DNA from: Caballeronia pedi
GTDB taxonomy: Bacteria > Pseudomonadota > Gammaproteobacteria > Burkholderiales > Burkholderiaceae
Direction of reading: 5' to 3'
DNA length: 64,000 nucleotides
Assembly: GCF_001544915.2 (NCBI RefSeq)
Contig: NZ_FCOE02000038.1
Coordinates: 1 to 64,000 of the forward strand
Part shown: piece by piece, positions 42,125 to 54,742 of the stretch
How the letters are laid out: each line of letters starts with the position of its first letter
How positions within the stretch are numbered: the first letter of the stretch is position 1
Program-made: the position numbers and the translations under genes
Notes under the pieces: generated by a model
The model's database searches: none
The model's input: the letters and a program-made list of their open reading frames with translations, nothing else
What the model was told of the DNA's origin: nothing

Positions 42125-42643
42125 TTAGCCCAGAATGTCTTCGACGGACTTACCACGCTTCGCCGCGATGTCGGCCGGGGTCGACTGCTTGCGCAGACCG
42201 TCCAGCGTTGCGCGAACGAGGTTGTACGGGTTCGTCGAACCGTGGCTCTTGGCCACAACGTTTTGCACGCCCATCACGTCGAACACTGCGCGCATCGGGC
42301 CGCCAGCGATCACGCCGGTACCGTCCTTCGCCGGAGCGAGGAGGACCGCCGATGCGCCATGCTTACCATGCACTTCGTGTTGCAGCGTGCCGTTCTTCAG
42401 GGGCACCTTGAACATATTGCGGCGGGCCTGTTCCATTGCCTTTTGAACAGCAACCGGAACTTCCTTGGCCTTGCCCTTGCCCATGCCGATCCGGCCGTCA
42501 CCGTCGCCGACCACGGTCAGTGCGGCGAAGCCCAGAATGCGGCCACCCTTCACGACCTTGGTCACGCGGTTGACCGAAATCATCTTTTCGCGCAGGCCGT
42601 CGTCGCGTTCGTCAGCCTGAACTTTCGCTTGCATCTTTGCCAT
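42125..42643 (-). CDS. rpsE: 30S ribosomal protein S5
   Basis: 172-residue protein of the mRNA entry tunnel, involved in decoding accuracy. Contains [23 protein letters not shown] and the VGMGKAK-type loop ([11 protein letters not shown]). Spc operon, 14 bp after rplR. Confidence 0.98.
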   Translation of the reverse strand: MAKMQAKVQADERDDGLREKMISVNRVTKVVKGGRILGFAALTVVGDGDGRIGMGKGKAKEVPVAVQKAMEQARRNMFKVPLKNGTLQHEVHGKHGASAVLLAPAKDGTGVIAGGPMRAVFDVMGVQNVVAKSHGSTNPYNLVRATLDGLRKQSTPADIAAKRGKSVEDILG

Positions 42644-42657
42644 GACGAATTCTTCCC

Positions 42658-43023
42658 TTAGAACTTGAGCCCGGCTTCACGCGCCGCATCAGCCAGCGCC
42701 TTCACGCGGCCGTGGTAGCGGAAACCCGAGCGGTCAAAGGCGACGGATTCGATGCCGGCAGCCTTGGCCTTTTCGGCGATACGCTTGCCGATCAGGGTCG
42801 CAGCGTTGACGTTGCCGCCCTTGCCCGACTTGTCGGCGAGTTCAGCGCGCACTTCAGCTTCGAGCGTCGAGGCGCTTGCCACGACTTTCGTACCGCACGC
42901 CGAGAACACTTGCGCGTAGATATGCGTATTCGTGCGATGCACGGCCAGACGCGGAACCTGCAGCTCAGCGATCTTGACACGCGTCTGACGAGCGCGGCGC
43001 AGGCGAGATTGAGTCTTATCCAT
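42658..43023 (-). CDS. rplR: 50S ribosomal protein L18
   Basis: 121-residue 5S rRNA-binding protein. Shows [28 protein letters not shown] and the C-terminal [20 protein letters not shown] block. 12 bp after rplF. Confidence 0.98.
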   Translation of the reverse strand: MDKTQSRLRRARQTRVKIAELQVPRLAVHRTNTHIYAQVFSACGTKVVASASTLEAEVRAELADKSGKGGNVNAATLIGKRIAEKAKAAGIESVAFDRSGFRYHGRVKALADAAREAGLKF

Positions 43024-43035
43024 GATTGCGCACCC

Positions 43036-43569
43036 TTACTTCTTCTTCGTTTCTTTGAGGATCACGACCTCGTCGGAATAACGCACGCCCTTGCCCTTGT
43101 AGGGCTCCGGCGGACGATAGCCGCGCACTTCTGCTGCGGTCTGTCCGACTTTCTGCTTGTCGATCCCCTTGATCACGATTTCGGTCTGCGACGGAGTTTC
43201 AGCCTTGACGCCTTCCGGCATCTGGTGCACGACGGGGTGCGAGAAACCCAGCGACAGGTTCAGCTTGTCGCCTTGCGCTTGCGCACGATAACCGACGCCA
43301 ACCAGCGTCAGCTTGCGCTCGAAACCCTTGGTAACGCCCTGCACCATGTTCGCCACCAGGGCGCGCATCGTGCCGGACATCGCGTTTGCTTCGCGGCTTT
43401 CATTGGCCGGAGCGAGCTTCAGCGTGCCATTGTCGTTCGTCACGTTCACCAGCTTGTTAGCCGGTTGCGAGATCGTGCCGAGCGGGCCCTTAACGGTGAT
43501 GACGTCGCCCTTGATGGCCACTTCCGCGCCTTGCGGCAGCGCGATCGGGCTTTTACCTACTCGAGACAT
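43036..43569 (-). CDS. rplF: 50S ribosomal protein L6
   Basis: 177-residue protein with two repeated beta domains near the factor-binding site. Begins [17 protein letters not shown], and the C-terminal [18 protein letters not shown] is the RNA-binding signature. 18 bp after rpsH. Confidence 0.98.
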   Translation of the reverse strand: MSRVGKSPIALPQGAEVAIKGDVITVKGPLGTISQPANKLVNVTNDNGTLKLAPANESREANAMSGTMRALVANMVQGVTKGFERKLTLVGVGYRAQAQGDKLNLSLGFSHPVVHQMPEGVKAETPSQTEIVIKGIDKQKVGQTAAEVRGYRPPEPYKGKGVRYSDEVVILKETKKK

Positions 43570-43587
43570 GTTTCTTCTCCTTAGGCG

Positions 43588-43983
43588 TTAAGCGACGTAG
43601 CAGATGACTTCGCCGCCGACGCCGTTCTGGCGCGCCTTGCGGTCGGTCATCACACCCTTCGGCGTCGATACGATGGCAACGCCCAGGCCGTTCATCACCT
43701 GCGGAATGTCGTTGCGACCGCGGTACACGCGCAGACCAGGCTTCGAGACGCGCTCGAGGCGCTCGATCACCGGACGGCCAGCGTAGTACTTCAACGCGAT
43801 GTTCAATTCGATCTTCGCGCCTTCAGCCTTCACCGCGAAATCGTCGATATAACCTTCGTCCTTCAAAACCTGCGCAATCGCAACCTTGACTTTCGACGAG
43901 GGCATAGTCACCGAAACCTTCTCGACCATCTGCGCATTGCGGATGCGAGTCAGCATATCGGCGATAGGATCACTCATGCTCAT
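43588..43983 (-). CDS. rpsH: 30S ribosomal protein S8
   Basis: 131-residue central-domain 16S rRNA-binding protein, known as the translational repressor of the spc operon in E. coli. [18 protein letters not shown] start; first ATG has GGAG at a suitable distance. Ends [20 protein letters not shown]. Confidence 0.98.
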   Translation of the reverse strand: MSMSDPIADMLTRIRNAQMVEKVSVTMPSSKVKVAIAQVLKDEGYIDDFAVKAEGAKIELNIALKYYAGRPVIERLERVSKPGLRVYRGRNDIPQVMNGLGVAIVSTPKGVMTDRKARQNGVGGEVICYVA

Positions 43984-43997
43984 TTATGTTTCTCCTA

Positions 43998-44303
43998 TTA
44001 CCAGCTCGCCTTGGTCAGGCCAGGGATTTCGCCGCGGAAAGCGATTTCACGAATCTTGCCGCGTGCGAGTCCGAACTTACGGAACGTGCCACGCGGACGA
44101 CCCGTGATCGCGCAGCGGTTACGCTTGCGAGTGGGGTTCGAGTTACGCGGCAGTTGTTGCAGCGCCAGACGCGCGAAGTAACGCTCTTCGTCCGACTTGC
44201 TTGCGTCATCGATCACAGCCTTCAGCTCAGCACGCTTCGGAGCGTACTTGGCTGCCAGGCGCGCGCGCTTCTTTTCACGTTCGATCAGTGCCAGTTTAGC
44301 CAC
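43998..44303 (-). CDS. rpsN: 30S ribosomal protein S14 (zinc-less long form)
   Basis: 101 residues, starting at a GTG (44303) after GAGGTTACC. The long form without the CXXC pair, ending with [21 protein letters not shown]. An ATG-started frame upstream extends into rplE and is not used. 7 bp after rplE. Confidence 0.97.
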   Translation of the reverse strand: MAKLALIEREKKRARLAAKYAPKRAELKAVIDDASKSDEERYFARLALQQLPRNSNPTRKRNRCAITGRPRGTFRKFGLARGKIREIAFRGEIPGLTKASW

Positions 44304-44310
44304 GGTAACC

Positions 44311-44850
44311 TCAGTTTCTGAACGGGAACTTGAAGCCGGCGAGCAGCGCCTTTGCTTCATCGTCAGTCTTCGCGGTAGTCGTGATGCTGATGTTCAGCCC
44401 ACGCAGCGCGTCGATCTTGTCGTAGTCGATTTCGGGGAAAATGATCTGCTCTTTCACACCGATGTTGTAGTTGCCACGACCGTCGAATGCACGGCCCGAC
44501 ACGCCACGGAAGTCACGCACACGCGGGAGCGCAACCGTCACGAAACGGTCGAGGAATTCGTACATCGCTTGGCCGCGCAGCGTGACCATCGCGCCGATCG
44601 GGTAGCCCTGACGAATCTTGAAGCCTGCGATTGCCTTGCGCGCCTTCGTGATAACCGGCTTCTGGCCAGCGATCTTCGTCAGGTCGCCCACGGCGTTCTC
44701 GATGATCTTCTTGTCGGCGACGGCTTCGCCAAGTCCCATGTTCAGGGTGATCTTGGTGATGCGCGGCACTTCCATGATGGACTTGTAGCCGAACTTTTCG
44801 ACGAGTTGCGGCACAACGTTTTCTTTGTAAATCTCTTGCAGACGAGCCAT
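44311..44850 (-). CDS. rplE: 50S ribosomal protein L5
   Basis: 179-residue 5S rRNA-binding protein of the central protuberance. Begins [16 protein letters not shown] and includes [12 protein letters not shown] and [12 protein letters not shown]. 14 bp after rplX. Confidence 0.98.
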   Translation of the reverse strand: MARLQEIYKENVVPQLVEKFGYKSIMEVPRITKITLNMGLGEAVADKKIIENAVGDLTKIAGQKPVITKARKAIAGFKIRQGYPIGAMVTLRGQAMYEFLDRFVTVALPRVRDFRGVSGRAFDGRGNYNIGVKEQIIFPEIDYDKIDALRGLNISITTTAKTDDEAKALLAGFKFPFRN

Positions 44851-44864
44851 TTTTTAACTCCGCG

Positions 44865-45173
44865 TCAGGCGTTGAGCGTGGCGCCGGTCGACTTCAAGAA
44901 GCGAACCTTCTTGTCGTCTTCGACCTTGATGCCCACACGCGATGCCTTGCCATTCGCGTCGACCAATGCGACGTTCGAAATATGCAGCGGCATCGTTTTG
45001 GCTTCCACACCGCCCGTCGTACCCTTCATCGGGTTCGGCTTCACGTGCTTCTTGACGAGGTTGATGCCCTCGACCGTGACACGGTCTTCCGCAACGGCCA
45101 GCACGGTACCGCGCTTGCCCTTGTCCTTGCCGGTAATGACGATGACTTCGTCACCCTTGCGAATCTTGTTCAT
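44865..45173 (-). CDS. rplX: 50S ribosomal protein L24
   Basis: 102-residue assembly-initiator protein with a KOW motif near the N-terminus ([21 protein letters not shown]). 9 bp after rplN. Confidence 0.98.
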   Translation of the reverse strand: MNKIRKGDEVIVITGKDKGKRGTVLAVAEDRVTVEGINLVKKHVKPNPMKGTTGGVEAKTMPLHISNVALVDANGKASRVGIKVEDDKKVRFLKSTGATLNA

Positions 45174-45182
45174 CGCGACTCC

Positions 45183-45551
45183 TTACAGCACTTCCGGCGC
45201 GAGCGAAACGATCTTCATGAATCGTTCGCTACGCAGTTCACGCGTCACCGGCCCGAAAATACGCGTGCCGATCGGCTCGAGCTTCGTATTCAACAGAACG
45301 GCGGCATTGCCGTCGAACTTGATGAGCGAGCCATCCTGGCGACGCACGCCCTTGGCCGTACGAACGACCACAGCGTTGTAAATTTCGCCCTTTTTCACGC
45401 GTCCGCGCGGCGTCGCTTCCTTGACGGTCACCTTGATGATGTCGCCAATGCTAGCGTAACGACGCTTCGAACCGCCGAGCACCTTGATGCACATGACTTC
45501 ACGCGCACCCGTGTTGTCGGCCACTTCAAGCCGAGTTTCGGTCTGGATCAT
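45183..45551 (-). CDS. rplN: 50S ribosomal protein L14
   Basis: 122-residue protein at the subunit interface. [31 protein letters not shown] is the standard start. It opens the spc operon; a 302-bp gap with a promoter-like hairpin precedes it. Confidence 0.98.
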   Translation of the reverse strand: MIQTETRLEVADNTGAREVMCIKVLGGSKRRYASIGDIIKVTVKEATPRGRVKKGEIYNAVVVRTAKGVRRQDGSLIKFDGNAAVLLNTKLEPIGTRIFGPVTRELRSERFMKIVSLAPEVL

Positions 45552-45853
45552 GGTTTATCTTTCCCAACTTAATCCGGTCGCACCACCATGGCACAGCCGG
45601 TCAGTCTTGGTCCCGTCAGCCAACTGGCTGCTTGGGTTAGAACAGGCAGCGAGGGCAGACGAAACCCGCCATCGCAATCCGGTGAATCTGTCGACTCAGG
45701 CTGGCGCCTGAACCGGCTTCCCCCACCAGTTTCGCCCGCGACGGGGCTCCCACAAAGAGGGAAGACCGAGATTATAACAAATAATCTCGGTCTTGCAAGC
45801 GAAACTTACTGCGACACCACTTACTACTGCATCGCGGTGCTACTACTACTGCT
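45552..45853. other. Wide gap between rpsQ and rplN
   Basis: No gene is visible in these 302 bp. They contain the hairpin/promoter at 45762-45798, leaving a leader of about 210 nt before rplN. The part next to rpsQ has imperfect TAGTAG/TACTAC repeats (about 45818-45850). Confidence 0.65.
45762..45798 (-). promoter_or_regulatory. Hairpin with embedded promoter of the spc operon
   Basis: A perfect 14-bp stem, AAGACCGAGATTAT (45762-45775) and ATAATCTCGGTCTT (45781-45794), with loop AACAA. On the minus strand its loop and second arm contain a perfect -10 TATAAT (45776-45771), with a -35 TTGCAA (45798-45793) 16 bp upstream. No T run follows, so promoter and/or operator function is more likely than termination. 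Confidence 0.55.
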
Positions 45854-46126
45854 TCAGATCACGCGAGCCGCTTCAACCAGCTTCGACACAACCCAGGCCT
45901 TCGTCTTCGAAATCGGACGGGTTTCCTGGATTTCGACGAGATCGCCTTCGTTGTACGTGTTCGCGTCGTCATGCGCGTGGTACTTCTTCGAACGCACGAC
46001 GTACTTGCCGTAGATCGGATGCTTCACGCGGTGCTCGACCAGAACGGTGACCGTCTTGTCCATCTTGTTGCTGACGACCTTGCCGACCAGCGTCCGCTTG
46101 AGCGAGGTTTTTACGCTATCGTTCAT
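45854..46126 (-). CDS. rpsQ: 30S ribosomal protein S17
   Basis: 90-residue OB-fold protein binding 16S rRNA helices 7 and 11. Contains [17 protein letters not shown] and [18 protein letters not shown]. The start overlaps the rpmC stop by 4 bp; last gene of the S10 unit. Confidence 0.98.
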   Translation of the reverse strand: MNDSVKTSLKRTLVGKVVSNKMDKTVTVLVEHRVKHPIYGKYVVRSKKYHAHDDANTYNEGDLVEIQETRPISKTKAWVVSKLVEAARVI

Positions 46127-46317
46127 TTCTGGTTCGCCTTCTCAGTCAGGACGGTGCGCACACGTGCGATGTCGCGACGAACCTTCTTCAGCTGGCTCGT
46201 GTTCGTGAGCTGCTGGGTCGCGAGTTGCATACGCAGGCCGAATTGCGCCTTCAGCAGGTCCGTCAGCTCTTTGTTGAGCGCGGCCTGGTCTTTCTGGTGA
46301 AGTTCAGATGCCTTCAT
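46123..46317 (-). CDS. rpmC: 50S ribosomal protein L29
   Basis: 64-residue helical protein at the exit tunnel rim. Starts [12 protein letters not shown] use the second of two adjacent ATG codons (46317), which is six bases from GGAG. Family core [15 protein letters not shown] and [12 protein letters not shown]. Confidence 0.97.
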   Translation of the reverse strand: MKASELHQKDQAALNKELTDLLKAQFGLRMQLATQQLTNTSQLKKVRRDIARVRTVLTEKANQK

Positions 46318-46327
46318 CATTTACTCC

Positions 46328-46744
46328 TTAGGCGCCGAGCTGACGCACGACGAAGTTCGTCTTGAGCGGCAGCTTGGCTGCAGCCAGACGGAACGCTTCG
46401 CGCGCCAGTTCTTCGGAGACACCGTCCATTTCGTACAGCATCTTGCCCGGTTGAATTTCAGCGACGTAGTACTCCGGGTTACCCTTACCGTTACCCATAC
46501 GCACTTCGGCCGGCTTTTGCGAAATCGGCTTGTCCGGGAAGATACGGATCCAGATCCGGCCGCCACGCTTGATGTGACGCGTCATTGCACGACGTGCCGC
46601 TTCGATCTGGCGCGCGGTCAAACGGCCGCGACCGATGGCCTTCAGACCGTACTCACCGAACGACACCGCGTTGCCGCGCGTCGCCTTGCCGGTGTTACGA
46701 CCTTTCTGCTCTTTGCGATACTTTCTGCGTTTCGGTTGCAGCAT
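46328..46744 (-). CDS. rplP: 50S ribosomal protein L16
   Basis: 138-residue protein that positions A-site tRNA. Begins [16 protein letters not shown] and contains [30 protein letters not shown] sequence with the conserved [10 protein letters not shown]. 2 bp after rpsC. Confidence 0.98.
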   Translation of the reverse strand: MLQPKRRKYRKEQKGRNTGKATRGNAVSFGEYGLKAIGRGRLTARQIEAARRAMTRHIKRGGRIWIRIFPDKPISQKPAEVRMGNGKGNPEYYVAEIQPGKMLYEMDGVSEELAREAFRLAAAKLPLKTNFVVRQLGA

Positions 46745-46746
46745 CG

Positions 46747-47541
46747 TTATTCTCCAGTCTTCGCGTCACCGCCAGCGCGACGGGGTGCACCACGACGCGC
46801 GCCAGCCGGAGCACCTTCACCGTCACGGCGCGGGCGGCGATCGCCACCCGGACGTGCGTTGCGGCGCGGACGCTTTTCTTCCGCCACTTCTTCCACGACC
46901 GGCGCTTCGTTGCGGCCCAGGGTGTCGCCCTTGTAGACCCACACCTTCACGCCGATGATGCCGTACGTGGTCTTCGCTTCGGACGTTGCGTAGTCGATAT
47001 CGGCGCGCAGCGTATGGAGGGGCACGCGACCTTCGCGATACCACTCGGTACGAGCGATTTCGATACCGTTCAGACGGCCCGCGCTCATGATCTTGATGCC
47101 TTGGGCGCCAAGACGCATCGCGTTCTGCATCGCGCGCTTCATCGCGCGACGGAACATGATCCGGCGCTCGAGCTGCTGCGTGATGGAGTCAGCGATCAGC
47201 TGAGCATCGGTTTCCGGCTTGCGGATTTCTTCGATGTTGACGTGAACCGGAACGCCCATGCGCTTTTGCAGCTCGGCCTTCAGCAGTTCGATGTCTTCGC
47301 CCTTCTTGCCGATGACAACGCCAGGACGCGAGCTGTAAATCGTGATGCGCGCGTTCTTGGCCGGACGCTCGATGACGACGCGACCAACCGAAGCGTTCTT
47401 CAGCTTCTTCTTCAGGTATTCACGAACACCGATGTCTTCCTGCAACATCGCCGCGAAATTGTTGTTGTTCGCATACCAGCGCGAAGCCCAATTGCGGCTG
47501 ACGGCCAAACGGAAGCCAGTCGGATGAATTTTCTGTCCCAT
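46747..47541 (-). CDS. rpsC: 30S ribosomal protein S3
   Basis: 264-residue mRNA-entry protein with helicase activity together with S4 and S5. KH domain includes [19 protein letters not shown]. The C-terminal tail (from about 213) is extended compared with E. coli, with acidic then Arg/Gly/Pro-rich sequence; such tails are usual in Burkholderiaceae. Confidence 0.98.
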   Translation of the reverse strand: MGQKIHPTGFRLAVSRNWASRWYANNNNFAAMLQEDIGVREYLKKKLKNASVGRVVIERPAKNARITIYSSRPGVVIGKKGEDIELLKAELQKRMGVPVHVNIEEIRKPETDAQLIADSITQQLERRIMFRRAMKRAMQNAMRLGAQGIKIMSAGRLNGIEIARTEWYREGRVPLHTLRADIDYATSEAKTTYGIIGVKVWVYKGDTLGRNEAPVVEEVAEEKRPRRNARPGGDRRPRRDGEGAPAGARRGAPRRAGGDAKTGE

Positions 47542-47552
47542 CGTATGGCTCC

Positions 47553-47882
47553 TTAATTCCCGACCGTCACAGTGATGTGACAGGATTGCTTCTCGATGCG
47601 GTTACCGCGACCCTTTGCGCGTGCGGTAAAACGCTTCAGCGAAGCAGCCTTATCGATATAGATGCTCGTGATCTTGAGCTCGTCGATATCGGCGCCTTCG
47701 TTGTGTTCCGCATTCGCGATCGCAGACAGCACGACCTTCTTGACGATACCCGCCGCCTTCTTCGGCGAGAACGTCAGAACGTTCAGCGCCTTGTCGACCG
47801 GCAAACCACGAATCTGGTCAGCCACAAGGCGCGTCTTCTGCGCCGAGATGCGGGCACCGCGATGAATTGCTTTCACTTCCAT
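47553..47882 (-). CDS. rplV: 50S ribosomal protein L22
   Basis: 109-residue protein whose beta hairpin lines the exit tunnel; the loop contains [18 protein letters not shown]. Standard macrolide-site sequence. 12 bp after rpsS. Confidence 0.98.
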   Translation of the reverse strand: MEVKAIHRGARISAQKTRLVADQIRGLPVDKALNVLTFSPKKAAGIVKKVVLSAIANAEHNEGADIDELKITSIYIDKAASLKRFTARAKGRGNRIEKQSCHITVTVGN

Positions 47883-47894
47883 CTTGATAGCCCC

Positions 47895-48170
47895 TTATTT
47901 CTTGGCCTTCTTGTCGGCCGCGTGACCCTTGAACGTACGGGTCAGTGCGAACTCGCCAAGCTTGTGGCCGACCATGTTTTCCGTGACGTACACCGGAACG
48001 TGCTGACGGCCGTTGTGAACAGCGATCGTCAGGCCGATGAAATCCGGCAGAATCGTCGAGCGACGCGACCAGGTCTTGATCGGCTTCTTGTCGCGCGTAG
48101 CTGCTGCCGACTCAACTTTCTTCAGCAAATGAGCGTCGCAGAACGGACCTTTTTTAGCAGAACGTGTCAT
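47895..48170 (-). CDS. rpsS: 30S ribosomal protein S19
   Basis: 91-residue head protein with S13. Starts [16 protein letters not shown]; conserved [22 protein letters not shown] and [20 protein letters not shown]. 10 bp after rplB. Confidence 0.98.
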   Translation of the reverse strand: MTRSAKKGPFCDAHLLKKVESAAATRDKKPIKTWSRRSTILPDFIGLTIAVHNGRQHVPVYVTENMVGHKLGEFALTRTFKGHAADKKAKK

Positions 48171-48180
48171 TGCCTACTCC

Positions 48181-49008
48181 TTAACGCTTGTGACGGCGCT
48201 GGACGATCATGCTCGTCGTGCGCTTGGTGCTGCGGGTGCGGTAGCCCTTCGTCGGCGTGCCCCACGGGCTCACCGGATCGCGACCTGCAGCCGTCTTGCC
48301 TTCACCACCGCCGTGCGGGTGATCGACCGGGTTCATTGCAACGCCGCGCACCGTCGGACGGATACCGCGCCAGCGGTTTGCGCCGGCCTTGCCGATTTGG
48401 CGCAGGCTATGCTCTTCGTTGCCCACTTCGCCGATCGTCGCGCGGCACTCGACGTGCACGCGGCGGATTTCGCCGGAGCGCAAACGCACCTGAGCGTAGA
48501 CGCCTTCGCGAGCCAGCAGCATTGCGGACGTACCAGCCGAACGCGCGATCTGCGCGCCCTTGCCCGGCAGCATTTCGACGCAGTGGATCGTCGTACCGAC
48601 CGGAATATTGCGGATCGGCAGCGTGTTACCTGCCTTGATCGGCGCTTCCGAACCCGACATCAGCGGCGTACCAACCGTCACGCCCTTCGGCGCGATGATG
48701 TAGCGGCGCTCGCCGTCTGCGTACAGAACCAGCGCGATGTTCGCGCTACGGTTCGGGTCGTACTCGAGACGCTCGACCTTTGCCGGAATGCCGTCCTTGT
48801 TGCGACGGAAATCGACGATACGATAGTGCTGCTTGTGACCACCGCCCTGGTGACGCGTGGTGATACGGCCGTTGTTGTTACGGCCCGCCGACTTGGATTG
48901 CGAGTCGAGCAGCGCTGCGTGCGGCTTGCCCTTGTGCAGATCCTTGTTGACGATCTTGACCATCGCGCGGCGACCCGGCGAGGTCGGCTTAACTTTCACG
49001 ATTGCCAT
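48181..49008 (-). CDS. rplB: 50S ribosomal protein L2
   Basis: 275-residue protein needed for subunit joining and peptidyl transfer. Contains [20 protein letters not shown] and the [15 protein letters not shown] loop with the functional His. 2 bp after rplW. Confidence 0.99.
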   Translation of the reverse strand: MAIVKVKPTSPGRRAMVKIVNKDLHKGKPHAALLDSQSKSAGRNNNGRITTRHQGGGHKQHYRIVDFRRNKDGIPAKVERLEYDPNRSANIALVLYADGERRYIIAPKGVTVGTPLMSGSEAPIKAGNTLPIRNIPVGTTIHCVEMLPGKGAQIARSAGTSAMLLAREGVYAQVRLRSGEIRRVHVECRATIGEVGNEEHSLRQIGKAGANRWRGIRPTVRGVAMNPVDHPHGGGEGKTAAGRDPVSPWGTPTKGYRTRSTKRTTSMIVQRRHKR

Positions 49009-49010
49009 GA

Positions 49011-49325
49011 TTACTTGGCCTCCGCTTCAAAGTTGATTTCCTGGCCGGGCTTCAGGCAGACGTACGCCTTCTTCACGTCCTTGCGCTTGCCGTTGAAGCG
49101 GCCAAAGCGCTTGGCTTTGCCCTTCGTGACGAGCACGTTGACGGAATTGACTTCGACCTTGAACAGCAGCTCGACAGCAGCCTTCACTTCCTGCTTCGTG
49201 GCGTCCGGTGCGACTTCGAACACGACTTGCTCGTTCTTGTCGGCAACCAGCGTCGCCTTTTCGGAGATCACCGGCGCGAGCAGAACTTGCATCAAACGAT
49301 GATCGTTTTTGCGAATTTCGCTCAT
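49011..49325 (-). CDS. rplW: 50S ribosomal protein L23
   Basis: 104-residue exit-tunnel protein that docks trigger factor and SRP. Starts [24 protein letters not shown] at 49325, overlapping rplD by 4 bp. The longer open frame upstream is a shadow of rplD. Confidence 0.97.
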   Translation of the reverse strand: MSEIRKNDHRLMQVLLAPVISEKATLVADKNEQVVFEVAPDATKQEVKAAVELLFKVEVNSVNVLVTKGKAKRFGRFNGKRKDVKKAYVCLKPGQEINFEAEAK

Positions 49326-49942
49326 GACAGCAACTCCTCGATCTGAGCGACCGCAGCCTTCGTGATCAGAATCTTCTTGAAGTAGATCAGCGAGAGCGGG
49401 TCGGCGTAACGCGGCTCGACAACGGCCACATGGGCCAGGTTGCGCGACGCGAGGTACAGGTTCTCGTCGACCGTATCGGTGATAACCAATACGGATTCGA
49501 GACCCATCGCCTTGAATTTTTCGGCCAACAGCTTGGTCTTCGGGGCTTCGAGCGCGAGGTCTTCGACCACGGCAATACGGCCTTCGCGAGCCAGCTGCGA
49601 GAAGATCGAGCAGAGACCTGCGCGATGCATCTTCTTGTTGACCTTGTGCGAGAAGTTTTCTTCCGGCGAGTTCGGGAAGATGCGACCACCGCCACGCCAC
49701 AACGGGCTCGACGACATACCGGCACGAGCGCGGCCCGTACCCTTCTGACGCCACGGCTTCTTGGTGGTGTGCTTGACCTGCTCGCGATCCTTCTGCGCGC
49801 GGTTGCCGCTACGTGCGTTCGCCTGATAAGCGACGACGATCTGGTGAATCAGGGCTTCGTTGTAATCGCGACCGAACACGACGTCCGATGCGTTCACGCC
49901 AGCGCCTTCCTGACCATTGGCATTCAGGAGCTTAAGTTCCAT
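49322..49942 (-). CDS. rplD: 50S ribosomal protein L4
   Basis: 206-residue tunnel protein that in E. coli also controls the S10 operon by attenuation. Contains [34 protein letters not shown] loop. The ATG shares one base with the rplC stop. Confidence 0.98.
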   Translation of the reverse strand: MELKLLNANGQEGAGVNASDVVFGRDYNEALIHQIVVAYQANARSGNRAQKDREQVKHTTKKPWRQKGTGRARAGMSSSPLWRGGGRIFPNSPEENFSHKVNKKMHRAGLCSIFSQLAREGRIAVVEDLALEAPKTKLLAEKFKAMGLESVLVITDTVDENLYLASRNLAHVAVVEPRYADPLSLIYFKKILITKAAVAQIEELLS

Positions 49943-50601
49943 TATTTCGCTCCTTTCACAGCACGCGTCTTGACGGCCGGGGTCACGAAGACCTTGCCGC
50001 CCTTCGCACCCGGAACAGCACCGCGAACGAGCAGCAGACTGCGCTCAGCGTCGATGCGGGCGATTTCGAGATTTTGAACCGTGACGGTGTCGTCACCGAG
50101 GTGACCCGTCATGCGCTTGCCCGGAAACACGCGACCCGGATCCTGCGCCATACCGATCGAACCCGGAACGTTGTGCGAACGCGAGTTACCGTGCGTTGCC
50201 CGACCCGAGGCGAAGTTGTAGCGCTTGATCGTGCCGGCATAACCCTTACCGATCGACGTGCCTTGCACATCAACCTTCTGGCCGACTTCGAAGATATCCG
50301 TACCGATCACTGCGCCGTTCGACAGTTCACCTGCCTTGGCCGTATCGATATGGAATTCCTTGAGGATTTCGCCAGCTTGAACGCCGGCTTTGGCGAGGTG
50401 ACCCGCCAGCGGCTTCGTCACGCGCGATGCGCGGCGAGCACCGAATGCAACCTGAACGGCGGTATAACCATCCGTTTCAACGGTCTTGATCTGCGTCACG
50501 CGGTTGTCCGACACGTCCAGCACGGTGACGGGGATCGAATCCCCTTCAGGCGTGAAGATACGGGTCATGCCAACCTTGCGACCTACGAGTCCAAGGCTCA
50601 T
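49942..50601 (-). CDS. rplC: 50S ribosomal protein L3
   Basis: 219-residue early-assembly protein reaching the peptidyl transferase centre. I use the ATG at 50601 (GGAG six bases upstream; [16 protein letters not shown]). The [26 protein letters not shown] loop contains the Gln that is methylated in E. coli. A 210-bp gap separates it from rpsJ, unlike the tight E. coli arrangement. Confidence 0.98.
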   Translation of the reverse strand: MSLGLVGRKVGMTRIFTPEGDSIPVTVLDVSDNRVTQIKTVETDGYTAVQVAFGARRASRVTKPLAGHLAKAGVQAGEILKEFHIDTAKAGELSNGAVIGTDIFEVGQKVDVQGTSIGKGYAGTIKRYNFASGRATHGNSRSHNVPGSIGMAQDPGRVFPGKRMTGHLGDDTVTVQNLEIARIDAERSLLLVRGAVPGAKGGKVFVTPAVKTRAVKGAK

Positions 50602-50708
50602 CGTTTTCTCCATTCCCAACTGCGATTGGTCGGGGCTGATTTACAAATGCCGGCTTCGTTACGGGAAACTGGGTCGGCTTTCTTCCGTCTTTTTCGTGCG
50701 AATAGGCG

Positions 50709-50750
50709 CGAAAAGCCTTGGAGTATAACAAGGCTTTTCGAATCCCGCAA
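50709..50750 (-). promoter_or_regulatory. Terminator-like hairpin with promoter elements, rpsJ-rplC gap
   Basis: CGAAAAGCCTTG (50709-50720) and CAAGGCTTTTCG (50729-50740) form a perfect 12-bp stem with an 8-nt loop. The A/T tracts sit in the stem ends as in bidirectional terminators. On the minus strand the loop holds a -10 TATACT (50727-50722) with a weak -35 TTGCGG (50750-50745) 17 bp upstream. It could end the str-tuf-rpsJ transcript and start the rplC unit. Confidence 0.5.
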
Positions 50751-50811
50751 GCAATCAAAGACTTAGCGGCCTCTGACGCACCTTCGGGCGCATCAGAGAA
50801 GCTTTTGGGAC

Positions 50812-51123
50812 TTACTGCAGCTTGATTTCGACGTCGACGCCAGCTGGCAGATCGAGCTTCATCAGCGCGTCGACGGTCTTGTCCGTCGGATCGACGATGT
50901 CCATCAGGCGTTGGTGCGTACGGATTTCGAGCTGGTCGCGCGACGTCTTGTTGACGTGCGGCGAACGCAGGATGTCAAAACGCTGAATACGCGTCGGCAG
51001 CGGCACCGGGCCACGGACGATCGCGCCAGTCCGCTTCGCCGTATCGACGATCTCGGCTGCCGATTGATCGATCAGGCGATAGTCGAAAGCCTTCAGACGA
51101 ATACGGATTTTCTGGTTCTGCAT
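50812..51123 (-). CDS. rpsJ: 30S ribosomal protein S10
   Basis: 103-residue protein of the 30S head, also NusE in antitermination. [19 protein letters not shown] start at 51123; the longer frame is not family-like. [23 protein letters not shown] is standard. Downstream of tuf, upstream of rplC. Confidence 0.98.
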   Translation of the reverse strand: MQNQKIRIRLKAFDYRLIDQSAAEIVDTAKRTGAIVRGPVPLPTRIQRFDILRSPHVNKTSRDQLEIRTHQRLMDIVDPTDKTVDALMKLDLPAGVDVEIKLQ

Positions 51124-51180
51124 GACGATTCCTTGAAAAGAGCGAGGCGGTATTGCACCGCACATTGGGCAAAAGAGCGT

Positions 51181-51217
51181 GGGACCGGGCGCCCGCTGAG
51201 GGCGAGCACCCGGTCCC
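51181..51217. other. GC-rich hairpin between tuf and rpsJ
   Basis: GGGACCGGG (51181-51189) pairs with CCCGGTCCC (51209-51217), with an inner stem CGCCC/GGGCG (51190-51204). Read on the minus strand it is followed by ACGCTCTTTTG, so it may act as a partial terminator or attenuator before rpsJ, or as a mRNA stabiliser. Confidence 0.45.
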
Positions 51218-51263
51218 GGTCTTTACTGCGTTACTGCAACTTCAATCGAGCAAGCCCGATATC

Positions 51264-52454
51264 TTACTCGATAATCTTCGCCACGACACCAGCGCCGACG
51301 GTACGACCGCCTTCACGGATGGCGAAACGCAGACCTTCTTCCATGGCGATCGGCGCGATCAGCTTGACCGTGATCGACACGTTGTCGCCCGGCATCACCA
51401 TTTCCTTGTCCTTCGGCAGCTCGATCGAGCCCGTCACGTCCGTCGTACGGAAGTAGAACTGCGGACGGTAGTTGTTGAAGAACGGCGTGTGACGGCCGCC
51501 TTCGTCCTTGCTCAGCACATACACCTCAGCCGTGAAGTGCGTGTGCGGCGTGATCGAACCCGGCTTGGCCAGAACCTGACCACGCTCCACGTCTTCACGC
51601 TTCGTGCCGCGCAGCAGGATACCGACGTTGTCGCCCGCCTGACCTTGGTCCAGCAGCTTACGGAACATTTCCACGCCCGTGCAGGTCGTCTTCACCGTCG
51701 GCTTGATACCGATGATTTCGATTTCCTCGCCGACCTTGACCACGCCACGCTCGATACGGCCCGTCACCACCGTGCCACGACCCGAGATCGAGAACACGTC
51801 TTCCACCGGCATCAGGAACGAACCATCAATTGCGCGCTCCGGCGTCGGGATGTACGAATCCAGCGCGTCGGCCAGGCTCATGATCGCCACTTCGCCCAGC
51901 TCACCCTTGTCGCCTTCCAGCGCCAGCTTGGCCGAACCCTTGATGATCGGGGTGTCGTCGCCCGGGAAGTCGTACTTCGACAGAAGCTCACGCACTTCCA
52001 TTTCGACGAGCTCGAGCAGTTCGGCGTCGTCCACCATGTCGCACTTGTTCAGGAACACGATGATGTACGGCACGCCAACCTGACGGGCCAGCAGGATGTG
52101 CTCACGCGTTTGCGGCATCGGGCCGTCAGCGGCCGAGCACACCAGGATCGCGCCGTCCATCTGCGCGGCGCCCGTGATCATGTTCTTCACATAGTCAGCG
52201 TGGCCCGGGCAGTCGACGTGTGCGTAGTGGCGGTTAGCCGTTTCGTACTCGACGTGCGCGGTGTTGATGGTGATACCACGCGCCTTTTCTTCCGGCGCCG
52301 CGTCGATCTGGTCGTACGCCTTGGCTTCGCCGCCGAACTTCTGCGTGAGAACCGTCGTGATCGCTGCCGTCAGCGTGGTCTTGCCGTGGTCAACGTGACC
52401 GATCGTGCCCACGTTCACGTGCGGCTTGGTCCGCTCGAATTTACCTTTTGCCAT
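51264..52454 (-). CDS. tuf: Elongation factor Tu
   Basis: 396-residue GTPase that brings aminoacyl-tRNA to the ribosome. G1 GHVDHGKT (about 18-25), G3 DCPGHADY, G4 NKCDMVD. In this group a second, near-identical copy is usual, next to tRNA genes and secE; those are absent here, so this is the str-operon copy. 67 bp after fusA. Confidence 0.98.
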   Translation of the reverse strand: MAKGKFERTKPHVNVGTIGHVDHGKTTLTAAITTVLTQKFGGEAKAYDQIDAAPEEKARGITINTAHVEYETANRHYAHVDCPGHADYVKNMITGAAQMDGAILVCSAADGPMPQTREHILLARQVGVPYIIVFLNKCDMVDDAELLELVEMEVRELLSKYDFPGDDTPIIKGSAKLALEGDKGELGEVAIMSLADALDSYIPTPERAIDGSFLMPVEDVFSISGRGTVVTGRIERGVVKVGEEIEIIGIKPTVKTTCTGVEMFRKLLDQGQAGDNVGILLRGTKREDVERGQVLAKPGSITPHTHFTAEVYVLSKDEGGRHTPFFNNYRPQFYFRTTDVTGSIELPKDKEMVMPGDNVSITVKLIAPIAMEEGLRFAIREGGRTVGAGVVAKIIE

Positions 52455-52521
52455 GATTACCTTCGTTCAAAGTTTGGTTATCGGTTAAAGCTTGTGGCTT
52501 GCGCCGAATGACTTGCGGGTA

Positions 52522-54624
<2,103 letters not shown>

Positions 54625-54742
54625 TTTGGATCCTTTTTCGGTCGACGCGCCAGCGAGTGCGAGCGCGCCCTAACACAAACGGGCGAGGCGCCTGGAGTAG
54701 CGCACCCGCCCTGATTTTTCCGTTTGCTCTACGAGCGGGAGC

